The position numbers and the translations under genes are program-made. Below, piece by piece: positions 1 to 5,662 of a stretch of 7,084 nucleotides of DNA. Source of the DNA: an uncultured Eubacteriaceae bacterium (GTDB lineage Bacteria > Bacillota > Clostridia > Eubacteriales > Eubacteriaceae); contig CANRHG010000101.1 of NCBI GenBank assembly GCA_947630385.1, positions 1 through 7,084 on the forward strand, read 5' to 3'. The notes below the pieces were generated by a model, which was given only the letters and a program-made list of their open reading frames with translations, was not told where the DNA came from and ran no database searches. Numbering within the stretch: the first letter of the stretch is position 1; the number at the start of each line of letters is the position of its first letter.

Positions 1-905
1 CTAAAGACCGGATCTTTTTGTACGCGGATGTAGACGAGCAGGTCGCCCGCGGGACCGCCGTTTTCTCCGGCGTTTCCCTGACCACGTAACGGTAAGATCG
101 AGTCGTTGTCCACACCGGCCGGGATCTTGATCTTGACGGTCCGTGAGACGTTGCGCAGGCCCGTGCCACTGCAGACCGAACAGCTTTCGGAATAAGACTC
201 GCCCGTGCCGTGACAGTGCGGACACACCTGTTCCTGTTGGATCGTCCCAAACGGCGTCTGCTGCTGTACGTGGACTCTGCCAACCCCGCCACAGGTTGAA
301 CAGGTCTCGACTTTCGATCCGGGTTCGTGGCCCGTACCGGAACAATGCGAGCACTCTTCCTTGCGCTTGATCTTGATCTTCTTTTCGCACCCGAAAGCGG
401 CTTCCCTGAACTTCAAGGTCACGCGGACTTTGATATCACTCCCCTGCGTCGGGCGGTTTCTTTGAGTTTCGTAATCGTCAAAGCCAAAACCACCAAAGCC
501 GCCGAAATCGCTTCCGAATCCTCCAAAGCCACTGCTTCTTGCTCCACCACTACCGAATAAGTCACTGAAAATATCTTCGAAGCCGCCGAAACCGCCTCCA
601 CCGGAATAGGTGTAGGTGCCGCCACCACCACCAAATCCACCGAAGTCTTCTGGCCCAGGCTGGTAATTCGCGTCAACGCCCGCAAAACCGAACTGGTCGT
701 AACGTTCGCGTTTTTCTTTGTCGCTCAAGACTTCGTAGGCTTCGTTGACTTCTTTAAAGTTGGCTTCAGCTTCTTTATCGTCTGGATTCTTATCCGGGTG
801 ATATTTCAGCGCGAGTTTTCGGTACGCTTTTTTGATCGCACTCTCGTCGGCGTCCTTACCGACGCCCAAAACTTCGTAATAATCTCTTTTTTGTTTTTGT
901 GCCAA
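1..905 (-). CDS. dnaJ: Chaperone protein DnaJ (Hsp40), C-terminal end missing
   Basis: Co-chaperone that delivers unfolded clients to DnaK and stimulates its ATPase in the cytoplasm. The minus-strand frame opens with TTG at 903-905 and stays open for 301 codons to the window edge. Residues about 8-72 are a J domain with the HPD catalytic motif at 36-38. Residues about 84-150 form a Gly/Phe-rich region that includes a DIF motif. Four CxxCxGxG zinc-finger repeats start at Cys185, 202, 228 and 242. Client-binding domain sequence follows up to Phe301. About 70-80 C-terminal residues of a usual DnaJ (about 375-390) lie outside the window. No in-frame ATG is available early, and a GAGGA site sits 7 bases before the TTG, so TTG is the chosen start. 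It is the last visible gene of the grpE-dnaK-dnaJ cluster. The Gly/Phe region is clearly longer than in E. coli DnaJ. The J domain plus four zinc repeats make this type I DnaJ, not CbpA. Confidence 0.96.
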   Translation of the reverse strand, partial: MAQKQKRDYYEVLGVGKDADESAIKKAYRKLALKYHPDKNPDDKEAEANFKEVNEAYEVLSDKEKRERYDQFGFAGVDANYQPGPEDFGGFGGGGGTYTYSGGGGFGGFEDIFSDLFGSGGARSSGFGGFGSDFGGFGGFGFDDYETQRNRPTQGSDIKVRVTLKFREAAFGCEKKIKIKRKEECSHCSGTGHEPGSKVETCSTCGGVGRVHVQQQTPFGTIQQEQVCPHCHGTGESYSESCSVCSGTGLRNVSRTVKIKIPAGVDNDSILPLRGQGNAGENGGPAGDLLVYIRVQKDPVF

Positions 906-912
906 ATTAAAT

Positions 913-917
913 TCCTC
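913..917 (-). promoter_or_regulatory. dnaJ ribosome binding site (supports TTG start)
   Basis: The minus strand reads GAGGA here, followed by 7 AT-rich bases and then TTG. The downstream frame begins with a short lysine/glutamine-rich leader and then the conserved J-domain start (RDYYEVLGV). The site therefore fixes the non-ATG start of dnaJ. Confidence 0.75.
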
Positions 918-960
918 TATTCTCGCGCTATATTTGGACTAGGTCCACTTAAATAATAAC

Positions 961-988
961 AAATGGTAGTTTAAAAAAACTACCATTT
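961..988 (-). terminator. 12-bp perfect stem-loop between dnaK and dnaJ (putative terminator or attenuator)
   Basis: Bases 961-972 and 977-988 are perfect reverse complements around a 4-base loop (A on plus, T on minus). In the dnaK-to-dnaJ direction the hairpin lies about 17 bases after the dnaK stop and is followed by GTTATTATTTA, a T-rich but interrupted tail. Only 3 of the 12 pairs are G-C, so termination may be partial. A weak terminator here would lower dnaJ relative to dnaK; the same structure could instead protect the 3' end of a processed grpE-dnaK message. No convincing separate dnaJ promoter was found between the hairpin and the dnaJ start. Confidence 0.55.
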
Positions 989-1005
989 CACTTTTATATC
1001 CTAAA

Positions 1006-2844
1006 TTAATCTTCGTCGTCCGTTACTTCGACGTATTCGGCTTCTACGACGTCATCGTCACCGGCTTCGGCATCGATTTCTTCGTCGAGCGGTTGATCCT
1101 TAGCGACGTCCTGATACATCTTCTGTGCCAGCGGATAGAGTTTTTCGTTGAGTTCTTCCATCTTATGGCGGATCTTTTCGGTATCGTCGCCTTTAACGGC
1201 TTCGCGGACTTCTTCGATCTTCTTTTCGACTTCTTCTCTTTCTTCCTGAGTGATCTTGTCGCCCATATCCTGTAAGGACTGTTCGGCGCTGTAAGCCGTG
1301 GCGTCGGCGTTGTTACGCGCTTCGGTAAGATCTCTTAACTTCTTGTCTTCCTTCGCGTATTTTTCCGCGTCTTTGACGGCCTTTTCGATGTCTTCTTCGC
1401 TCATATTCGTCGAAGATTTGATGACAACGCTCTGTTCCTTACCGGTACCGAGGTCTTTGGCCGAGACGTGAACGATACCGTTGGCGTCGATATCAAAGGT
1501 AACTTCGATCTGTGGGATCCCACGTTTTGCTGCCGGAATGCCCGTGAGTTGGAAACGGCCCAAGGTCTTGTTGTTCGAAGCCATTTCACGTTCGCCCTGT
1601 AGGACGTGGACGTCAACGGCGGTCTGGTTATCGGCGGCCGTCGAGAAGATCTGGCTCTTCTTCGTCGGGATCGTCGTGTTACGGTCGATCAGCTTCGTGA
1701 AGACTCCACCGAGGGTTTCAATCCCTAAGGACAGCGGGGTTACGTCAAGGAGTAGGACGTCTTTGACTTCACCGGCTAAAACACCACCCTGGATGGCAGC
1801 GCCCATGGCCACGCATTCGTCCGGGTTGATCCCTTTGTACGGTTCGTCACCGGCGAGTTCTTTGACCAGATCCTGGACGGCCGGAATACGGGTCGAACCA
1901 CCGACTAAGAGTTCCTTGTTCAGGTCGTTCTTTTTCATGCCCGCGTCTTCCATCGCCAAACGGACCGGTTCTTTGGTCTTGTCGACGAGGTCTCTGGTCA
2001 GATCGTCGAATTTGGCTCTCGTGAGTGAAAGTTCAAGGTGAAGCGGACCGTTTTCGTTGGCCGTGATAAACGGCAGGTTGATGTCGCTCTTCATGACCGT
2101 CGACAGTTCGATCTTAGCCTTTTCAGCGGCTTCTTTAAGCCTTTGCATGGCCATCTTGTCTTTCTTCAGATCGATGCCGTTGTTCTTCTTGAATTCATCG
2201 ACCATCCAGTCGACGACCTTTTCATCGAAGTCGTCCCCACCAAGGTGGTTGTTCCCGTTGGTCGCGATAACTTCGACGACGCCTTCGCCCAGTTCCAGGA
2301 TCGAGACGTCGAAGGTCCCGCCACCGAGGTCGTAGACCATGATTTTTTGACTTTCGTCGGATTTATCTAAGCCGTAAGCCAGCGCGGCGGCCGTCGGTTC
2401 GTTGATGATACGCATGACTTCAAGACCCGCGATCGTACCGGCGTCCTTGGTGGCCTGTCTCTGGGAGTCGGAGAAGTAAGCCGGGACCGTGATGACGGCT
2501 TTCTTGACTTCTTCGCCCAGATAACTTTCGGCGTCTTTTTTCAGTTTTTGTAGGATCATGGCCGAGATTTCCTGCGGCGTGTAAACTTCGCCGTTGACCG
2601 ATACGGTTTCGTCGGAGCCCATGAGCCTCTTGATCGAGATAACGGTGTTGTCCGGGTTCGTGACCGCCTGACGTTTCGCTACCTGACCGACCAGTCTTTC
2701 GCCGTCTTTCGTGAAAGCGACGACCGACGGGGTCGTTCTATTTCCTTCCGCGTTCGGAATAACTACCGGTTCCCCACCTTCGAGGACCGCCACACACGAG
2801 TTTGTAGTACCTAAATCAATGCCGATGATTTTTTCCTTTGCCAT
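1006..2844 (-). CDS. dnaK: Molecular chaperone DnaK (Hsp70)
   Basis: ATP-driven Hsp70 chaperone of the cytoplasm; it binds exposed hydrophobic segments and cycles with DnaJ (ATPase stimulation) and GrpE (nucleotide exchange). The 612-residue protein has the usual length for Gram-positive DnaK. Visible Hsp70 signatures are the phosphate-binding IDLGTTNS at 9-16, the second signature (VYDLGGGTFDVS) near 170-180, and the third (LVGGSTRIPAV) near 310-320. The interdomain linker LLLDVTPLSLG lies around 364-374. A substrate-binding beta domain, a charged helical lid and an acidic tail ending EVTDDED follow. The N-terminal lobe lacks the extra segment found in Gram-negative DnaK, in line with a Firmicutes origin. 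ATG has an AGGAGG site 5 bases upstream that overlaps the grpE stop, so the two genes are co-transcribed and probably translationally coupled. The gene is intact, with no odd motif changes. Confidence 0.99.
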   Translation of the reverse strand: MAKEKIIGIDLGTTNSCVAVLEGGEPVVIPNAEGNRTTPSVVAFTKDGERLVGQVAKRQAVTNPDNTVISIKRLMGSDETVSVNGEVYTPQEISAMILQKLKKDAESYLGEEVKKAVITVPAYFSDSQRQATKDAGTIAGLEVMRIINEPTAAALAYGLDKSDESQKIMVYDLGGGTFDVSILELGEGVVEVIATNGNNHLGGDDFDEKVVDWMVDEFKKNNGIDLKKDKMAMQRLKEAAEKAKIELSTVMKSDINLPFITANENGPLHLELSLTRAKFDDLTRDLVDKTKEPVRLAMEDAGMKKNDLNKELLVGGSTRIPAVQDLVKELAGDEPYKGINPDECVAMGAAIQGGVLAGEVKDVLLLDVTPLSLGIETLGGVFTKLIDRNTTIPTKKSQIFSTAADNQTAVDVHVLQGEREMASNNKTLGRFQLTGIPAAKRGIPQIEVTFDIDANGIVHVSAKDLGTGKEQSVVIKSSTNMSEEDIEKAVKDAEKYAKEDKKLRDLTEARNNADATAYSAEQSLQDMGDKITQEEREEVEKKIEEVREAVKGDDTEKIRHKMEELNEKLYPLAQKMYQDVAKDQPLDEEIDAEAGDDDVVEAEYVEVTDDED

Positions 2845-2849
2845 ATTTT

Positions 2850-2855
2850 CCTCCT
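2850..2855 (-). promoter_or_regulatory. dnaK ribosome binding site overlapping grpE stop
   Basis: A perfect AGGAGG on the minus strand, 5 bases before the dnaK ATG. Its first bases are shared with the grpE TAG stop codon (TAGGAGG), so ribosomes ending grpE finish directly on the dnaK initiation site. This favours coupled translation of the exchange factor and the chaperone. Confidence 0.85.
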
Positions 2856-3438
2856 ATTTACTATTAACCTTGACCATAGACGGTCTTAATACTTTATCTT
2901 TTAACTGATACCCTTTTTGGAAAACTTCAGTGATCTGCTGGTCTTCCAGTTCGGGGTTATTATCCACTGCGACGCCGTGATGAAAGTTCGGGTCGAACGT
3001 CGTGCCTTCGGCTTCGATTTCCTTCAAGCCTTCGCTCTCAAGGACGTCTCTTAACTGTTTGGCCACGAGCTCTACCCCTTTAGCGTAGGCTTCGAGGTTT
3101 TCGGTCGACGCGTGTGAAATTGCCAGATCAAAATTATCCAACACCGGAAGAAGTTTCTTGACGACTTCTTCTTTGGTGTACTGGGCCAAATCCTCTTTTT
3201 CCCGCTGCGTGCGTTTTCTGAAATTCTCAAAATCCGCCTGCACCCTGAGCATGCGGTCTTTGAGGTCATCGACGTTTTCTTCGGCAGCTTTTAATTGTTC
3301 TTTAAGCGAAGCGATCTCTTTGTCCTCGGTTTCGAGCTCTTCCTGAAGCGACTCTTCATTGATTTCGGGCTCCGGAGTGGACTCATCTTGCGGGAGATCG
3401 TTTGCGCTTTCTTCTGCGTTTATTTCTTCATAGTTCAT
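2854..3438 (-). CDS. grpE: Nucleotide exchange factor GrpE
   Basis: GrpE releases ADP from DnaK and so resets the Hsp70 cycle; it works as a cytoplasmic dimer. The 194-residue protein begins with an acidic, probably disordered tail (about 1-38). A long charged helix fit for a dimeric coiled coil follows (about 39-85), including the conserved stretch RVQADFENFRKR. A four-helix region comes next (LLPVLDNFDLAI near 95-107). The C-terminal beta domain contacts DnaK and shows TFDPNFHHGVAV near 146-157 and the closing motif GYQLKDKVLRPSMVKV. Where many GrpE proteins have H-E-A after the Asp-Pro, this one has H-H-G, a modest variation. The ATG is preceded by GAGG with a 6-base spacer. It lies 9 bases from dnaK and 167 bases from hemW; hrcA, commonly found directly upstream in Firmicutes, is not there. 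Confidence 0.97.
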   Translation of the reverse strand: MNYEEINAEESANDLPQDESTPEPEINEESLQEELETEDKEIASLKEQLKAAEENVDDLKDRMLRVQADFENFRKRTQREKEDLAQYTKEEVVKKLLPVLDNFDLAISHASTENLEAYAKGVELVAKQLRDVLESEGLKEIEAEGTTFDPNFHHGVAVDNNPELEDQQITEVFQKGYQLKDKVLRPSMVKVNSK

Positions 3439-3444
3439 TTCAAA

Positions 3445-3448
3445 CCTC
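3445..3448 (-). promoter_or_regulatory. grpE ribosome binding site, with small hairpin upstream
   Basis: GAGG on the minus strand, 6 bases before the grpE ATG. Just upstream in the leader, 3453-3457 and 3462-3466 are complementary (CCTTG/CAAGG, 4-base loop), so a short hairpin could form close to the ribosome site. Any effect on translation is speculative. Confidence 0.6.
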
Positions 3449-3519
3449 AGATCCTTGACCCCAAGGTCCTAAAACCGGCCGTCTAGAGTCAAAGCTTTAG
3501 AGTTGGGGAACAATCTTTA

Positions 3520-3558
3520 TAAAAATACAATGCTATATAATCACTATTTGTATTTTTA
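3520..3558. repeat. 11-bp inverted repeat in the grpE upstream region
   Basis: Bases 3520-3530 (TAAAAATACAA) and 3548-3558 (TTGTATTTTTA) are perfect reverse complements, separated by 17 bases. The centre contains an AT-rich stretch with TATATA/TATAAT, and a TATAAA hexamer on the minus strand overlaps the left arm. The structure lies between the hemW stop and grpE. It could be an operator at a grpE promoter, or a weak hairpin after hemW. It does not resemble CIRCE (TTAGCACTC-N9-GAGTGCTAA). AT-rich arms make a chance origin possible. Confidence 0.45.
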
Positions 3559-3579
3559 CCCTAAAAGTAGCTTTACCCT
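3555..3579. repeat. Direct repeat of TTTACCCT with 17-base period
   Basis: TTTACCCT occurs at 3555-3562 and again at 3572-3579 (AGGGTAAA on the grpE strand). The left copy overlaps the right arm of the inverted repeat. Two 8-base copies in a 167-base gap upstream of a heat-shock operon could be paired regulator binding sites on nearly the same DNA face, but the repeat is short and chance cannot be excluded. Confidence 0.35.
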
Positions 3580-3605
3580 TCATTTTTGACAGCACAGATT
3601 TTTAA

Positions 3606-4742
3606 CTACACGAATTCGACAAAGACCTGATTGGCAAGATCAAACCCCAGGGGAGTCAGCGCGATTTTTTCCCCGTCCCGAAAGATCAGGCCACGACTTA
3701 TCAGCGAACTTATCTGGGCCCCATAATCGTCAAAAAACGAGGTCCCGAAGCGCTTTTTGTATTCACTGTCTGATACGCCTTCACTTCGCCTAAGACCTAA
3801 GAACATAAAATCGCCTTTAAGCTCGGTCTCGTCGAGCCTTCGCGCTTCGCTTAAGCTCCGTCCACGGTTGATGTAACTAAAGACGTCGCTTTTGTTGGCA
3901 AAACGCCTATCTCCGGTAAAAGAAGCCGCCGACGGACCAAAACCGAGGTAGCCGTCGAGGTTCCAGTACAGCGCGTTGTGTTTTGAGTGGTAGCCGTCTT
4001 TGGCGTAGTTTGAGATCTCATAGTGGTTAAAACCCAGCTCTTTTAGCCCGGCATTTAGCCGGTACTGCATTTGTCGCTCAAGGTCTTCGTCCGGGAGTTT
4101 GAGTTGCCCCCTTTGGTAGAGCCGGTAAAAATAGGTCCCTTCATCAAGGCTTAGGGAGTAGGCCGAGACGTGTTTTATCTGTTCGTACCGGCTTAGATAA
4201 TCTAGGGCTTCGTCGATATCTTCTAAGTTTTGTCCCGGCAGGCCGAACATTAAATCGATACTGATGTTGTCAAAACCGGCCCGGACCGCGTCTTCGATCG
4301 TATCCAGAGCTTTTCTTCGGTTGTGGCGCCTACGAAGCCGCTTTAAGAGGGTATTGTTAAAACTCTGGACCCCGATACTGATGCGGTCAAAGCCCAGATC
4401 CCGGTAGGCCCCAAGGTAGTAGTTTTTAAAGGAAGGGTTGATCTCGATGGTGCGTTCGCTAAGTTCGGTGATGGGTCTTTCGATTCGCTCTTCAAGTTTT
4501 GACAGCACCGCCGAGAGGTAGTCGACCGGGAGCGTATTCGGGGTACCGCCGCCGACGTAAAGGGTCTGTACTTCACCCAGATAGTGCCGGTCCCTGGCAA
4601 TTTCTTGTCGTAGCCGTGTGATATACTTGAATTTAACGTTAAAATCACTGTTGGTCACAGAATAGAAACTGCAGTAATTGCATTTTGATAGACAAAACGG
4701 AACGTGAATATAGATTCCTTTGATTGGTTTAATCAAAAACAT
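3606..4742 (-). CDS. hemW: HemW-like radical SAM protein (heme chaperone; often annotated as oxygen-independent coproporphyrinogen III oxidase)
   Basis: Radical SAM enzyme of the HemN/HemW family. The cluster-binding motif CxxxCxxC is at Cys17, 21 and 24, with the HemW form YCSF after it rather than the FCGC of true HemN. SAM-binding GGGTP is at 64-68, and the HemW motif HNxxYW at 255-260. A C-terminal HemN_C-like winged-helix part (about 300-378) completes the usual length of about 375-400 residues. Known HemW proteins bind heme and pass it to respiratory targets; true coproporphyrinogen oxidase activity is unlikely from the motif. The ATG gives the expected start (GIYIHVPFC follows closely), but its Shine-Dalgarno site is weak (GGG about 8 bases upstream). 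It lies immediately upstream of grpE on the same strand, matching the Firmicutes hemW-(hrcA)-grpE order. It is divergent from the phosphatase gene across 36 bases, so its promoter must reach into that gene's 5' end. Confidence 0.93.
   Translation of the reverse strand: MFLIKPIKGIYIHVPFCLSKCNYCSFYSVTNSDFNVKFKYITRLRQEIARDRHYLGEVQTLYVGGGTPNTLPVDYLSAVLSKLEERIERPITELSERTIEINPSFKNYYLGAYRDLGFDRISIGVQSFNNTLLKRLRRRHNRRKALDTIEDAVRAGFDNISIDLMFGLPGQNLEDIDEALDYLSRYEQIKHVSAYSLSLDEGTYFYRLYQRGQLKLPDEDLERQMQYRLNAGLKELGFNHYEISNYAKDGYHSKHNALYWNLDGYLGFGPSAASFTGDRRFANKSDVFSYINRGRSLSEARRLDETELKGDFMFLGLRRSEGVSDSEYKKRFGTSFFDDYGAQISSLISRGLIFRDGEKIALTPLGFDLANQVFVEFV
4685..4714 (+). promoter_or_regulatory. Candidate sigma-A-type promoter for the phosphatase-cls operon
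   Basis: TTGATA (4685-4690, 5 of 6 match to TTGACA) and TATAGA (4709-4714, 4 of 6 match to TATAAT) are spaced by 18 bases on the plus strand. The start site would fall near 4721, inside the 5' coding part of the divergent hemW, giving a leader of about 58 bases. Because only 36 bases separate the two genes, a promoter inside hemW is expected, but this is a sequence guess only. Confidence 0.3.
4719..4737. repeat. 7-bp perfect inverted repeat at the hemW 5' end, near the divergent promoter
   Basis: TTTGATT (4719-4725) and AATCAAA (4731-4737) flank a 5-base spacer. The dyad lies within the first codons of hemW and would overlap the start site of the proposed plus-strand promoter. It could bind a dimeric repressor or be a product of the codons for Ile/Lys/Pro/Ile; no known operator was recognised. 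Confidence 0.3.
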
Positions 4743-4768
4743 TCTTTTTTCCCAATATTTTAATTTTC

Positions 4769-4774
4769 GAGGTG
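4769..4774 (+). promoter_or_regulatory. Phosphatase ribosome binding site
   Basis: GAGGTG ends 4 bases before the ATG at 4779 (6 bases if GAGG alone is counted). It is a strong site that supports this start, which also places the hydrophobic N-terminal segment in the protein. Confidence 0.75.
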
Positions 4775-4778
4775 AATT

Positions 4779-5657
4779 ATGTTTAAAGCTACGCTTATAG
4801 GTCTTTTGCTTGGTTTAGGTTATATATTATTAAAACCCAAACGCGAAGAAAAAGAAGACTTTGATATTGATTACTACTCCCCGCACTATCTTCGGTTTAG
4901 CGACGAAACAAATTTAAATGAGCGGTTTTTACCGTTTGAATCCGCCGTGAATATGCGAGACGCCGGTGGATATACCAACGCAGAGGGTAGAAAACTAAAG
5001 AAGAATAAAATTTACCGGGGAGAGGAGCTTTGCCACCTGAATGAGGAGGATCAAAAAGCTTTCAACGATCTTGGTATAGATTATATCATCGACTTCCGTG
5101 AATCCGACAAAGCGGCTAATCAGCCGGACAACGTTCCACCGGGAGCCAAGTATCTAAACATTCCCGTTCTTGAAGGACTTTCGACGTTGAAGCTTGACTA
5201 CAGCGATCCGCAAAGTTACATCGACTTTTTTTACGATATTTATAGGGCGCAAGTCCGTAAGCGGGCGGACCGTTTCGCGAAAGCCTTAAAACTGCTTCGC
5301 GATGATAAGGACACGAAGATCTACGTCCACTGTACCAACGGAAAAGACCGCACGGGTATCATGATCGCCCTGATCCAGCTCATCGCCGGCATCCCGAAAG
5401 AAAAAATCATCTCCGACTACAGTCTGTCGAATCTCACCTACGAACGCGCTTACGAGCTTCTTAACTCGACCGTGGCTACGGAGACGGGGGTAAACAAGAG
5501 GGATCTCATGAAATTCTTTGGAGTCGATCCATCGTGGCTTGAAGAACAGCTCGACTGGATCGAAGACAATTACGGGAACGTGGATAATTATCTGATCGCG
5601 AATACAGATCTCACCCGGGAGGATATTGAAAAAATACGAGAAAATCTATTGGAGTAA
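4779..5657 (+). CDS. Membrane-anchored tyrosine/dual-specificity-type phosphatase (Y_phosphatase3-like)
   Basis: Cysteine-dependent phosphatase of 292 residues. The P-loop HCTNGKDRTG places the catalytic Cys at 185 and the phosphate-binding Arg at 191. NMRDAGGY at 58-65 matches the NxRDxGG hallmark of the family that includes mycobacterial PtpB and Listeria LipA. IDFRES near 105-110 is a further conserved strand, with an Asp available as general acid. A short hydrophobic segment (about 4-18) followed by KPKR suggests an N-terminal anchor with the enzyme facing the cytoplasm; this orientation is inferred. The Lys at position 189, within the GKDR form of the loop, occurs in family members active on phosphoinositides as well as phosphotyrosine. 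The gene is 5 bases from the cardiolipin synthase gene on the same strand, and the next gene's Shine-Dalgarno lies in its last codons. A role in phospholipid dephosphorylation is therefore plausible, but the substrate cannot be read from the sequence. Confidence 0.88.
   Translation: MFKATLIGLLLGLGYILLKPKREEKEDFDIDYYSPHYLRFSDETNLNERFLPFESAVNMRDAGGYTNAEGRKLKKNKIYRGEELCHLNEEDQKAFNDLGIDYIIDFRESDKAANQPDNVPPGAKYLNIPVLEGLSTLKLDYSDPQSYIDFFYDIYRAQVRKRADRFAKALKLLRDDKDTKIYVHCTNGKDRTGIMIALIQLIAGIPKEKIISDYSLSNLTYERAYELLNSTVATETGVNKRDLMKFFGVDPSWLEEQLDWIEDNYGNVDNYLIANTDLTREDIEKIRENLLE
5651..5654 (+). promoter_or_regulatory. Cardiolipin synthase ribosome binding site inside the end of the phosphatase gene
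   Basis: GGAG lies in the last codons of the phosphatase gene, directly before its TAA stop, with 8 bases to the ATG at 5663. The position implies co-transcription and possible translational coupling. Confidence 0.6.
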
Positions 5658-5662
5658 CTTAA

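Noticed and set aside
1..390. Open frame of 129 codons on the minus strand with ATG, overlapping dnaJ
   Set aside because: It is an alternative frame of the dnaJ zinc-finger region. The true frame carries the four CxxCxGxG repeats and starts at TTG 905.
1481..2041. Open frame of 186 codons on the plus strand inside dnaK
   Set aside because: It lies fully antisense to the strongly conserved dnaK, has a low-complexity Ser/Arg/Pro-rich translation with no recognisable domain, and has no ribosome site evidence. It is a by-product of dnaK codon use.
3453..3466. CtsR-like half site (GGTCAAG) upstream of grpE
   Set aside because: CtsR operators are tandem GGTCAAA heptamers; only one imperfect copy is present and the second is missing.
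3586..3591. Perfect TTGACA on the plus strand in the hemW-grpE gap
   Set aside because: It would drive transcription antisense into the 3' end of hemW, and no -10-like hexamer lies 16-18 bases downstream, so it was not called a promoter.
3606..4742. Annotation as true coproporphyrinogen III dehydrogenase (HemN)
   Set aside because: The motif after the third cluster cysteine is SF rather than the GC of HemN, and HNxxYW is present, so HemW is the better call.
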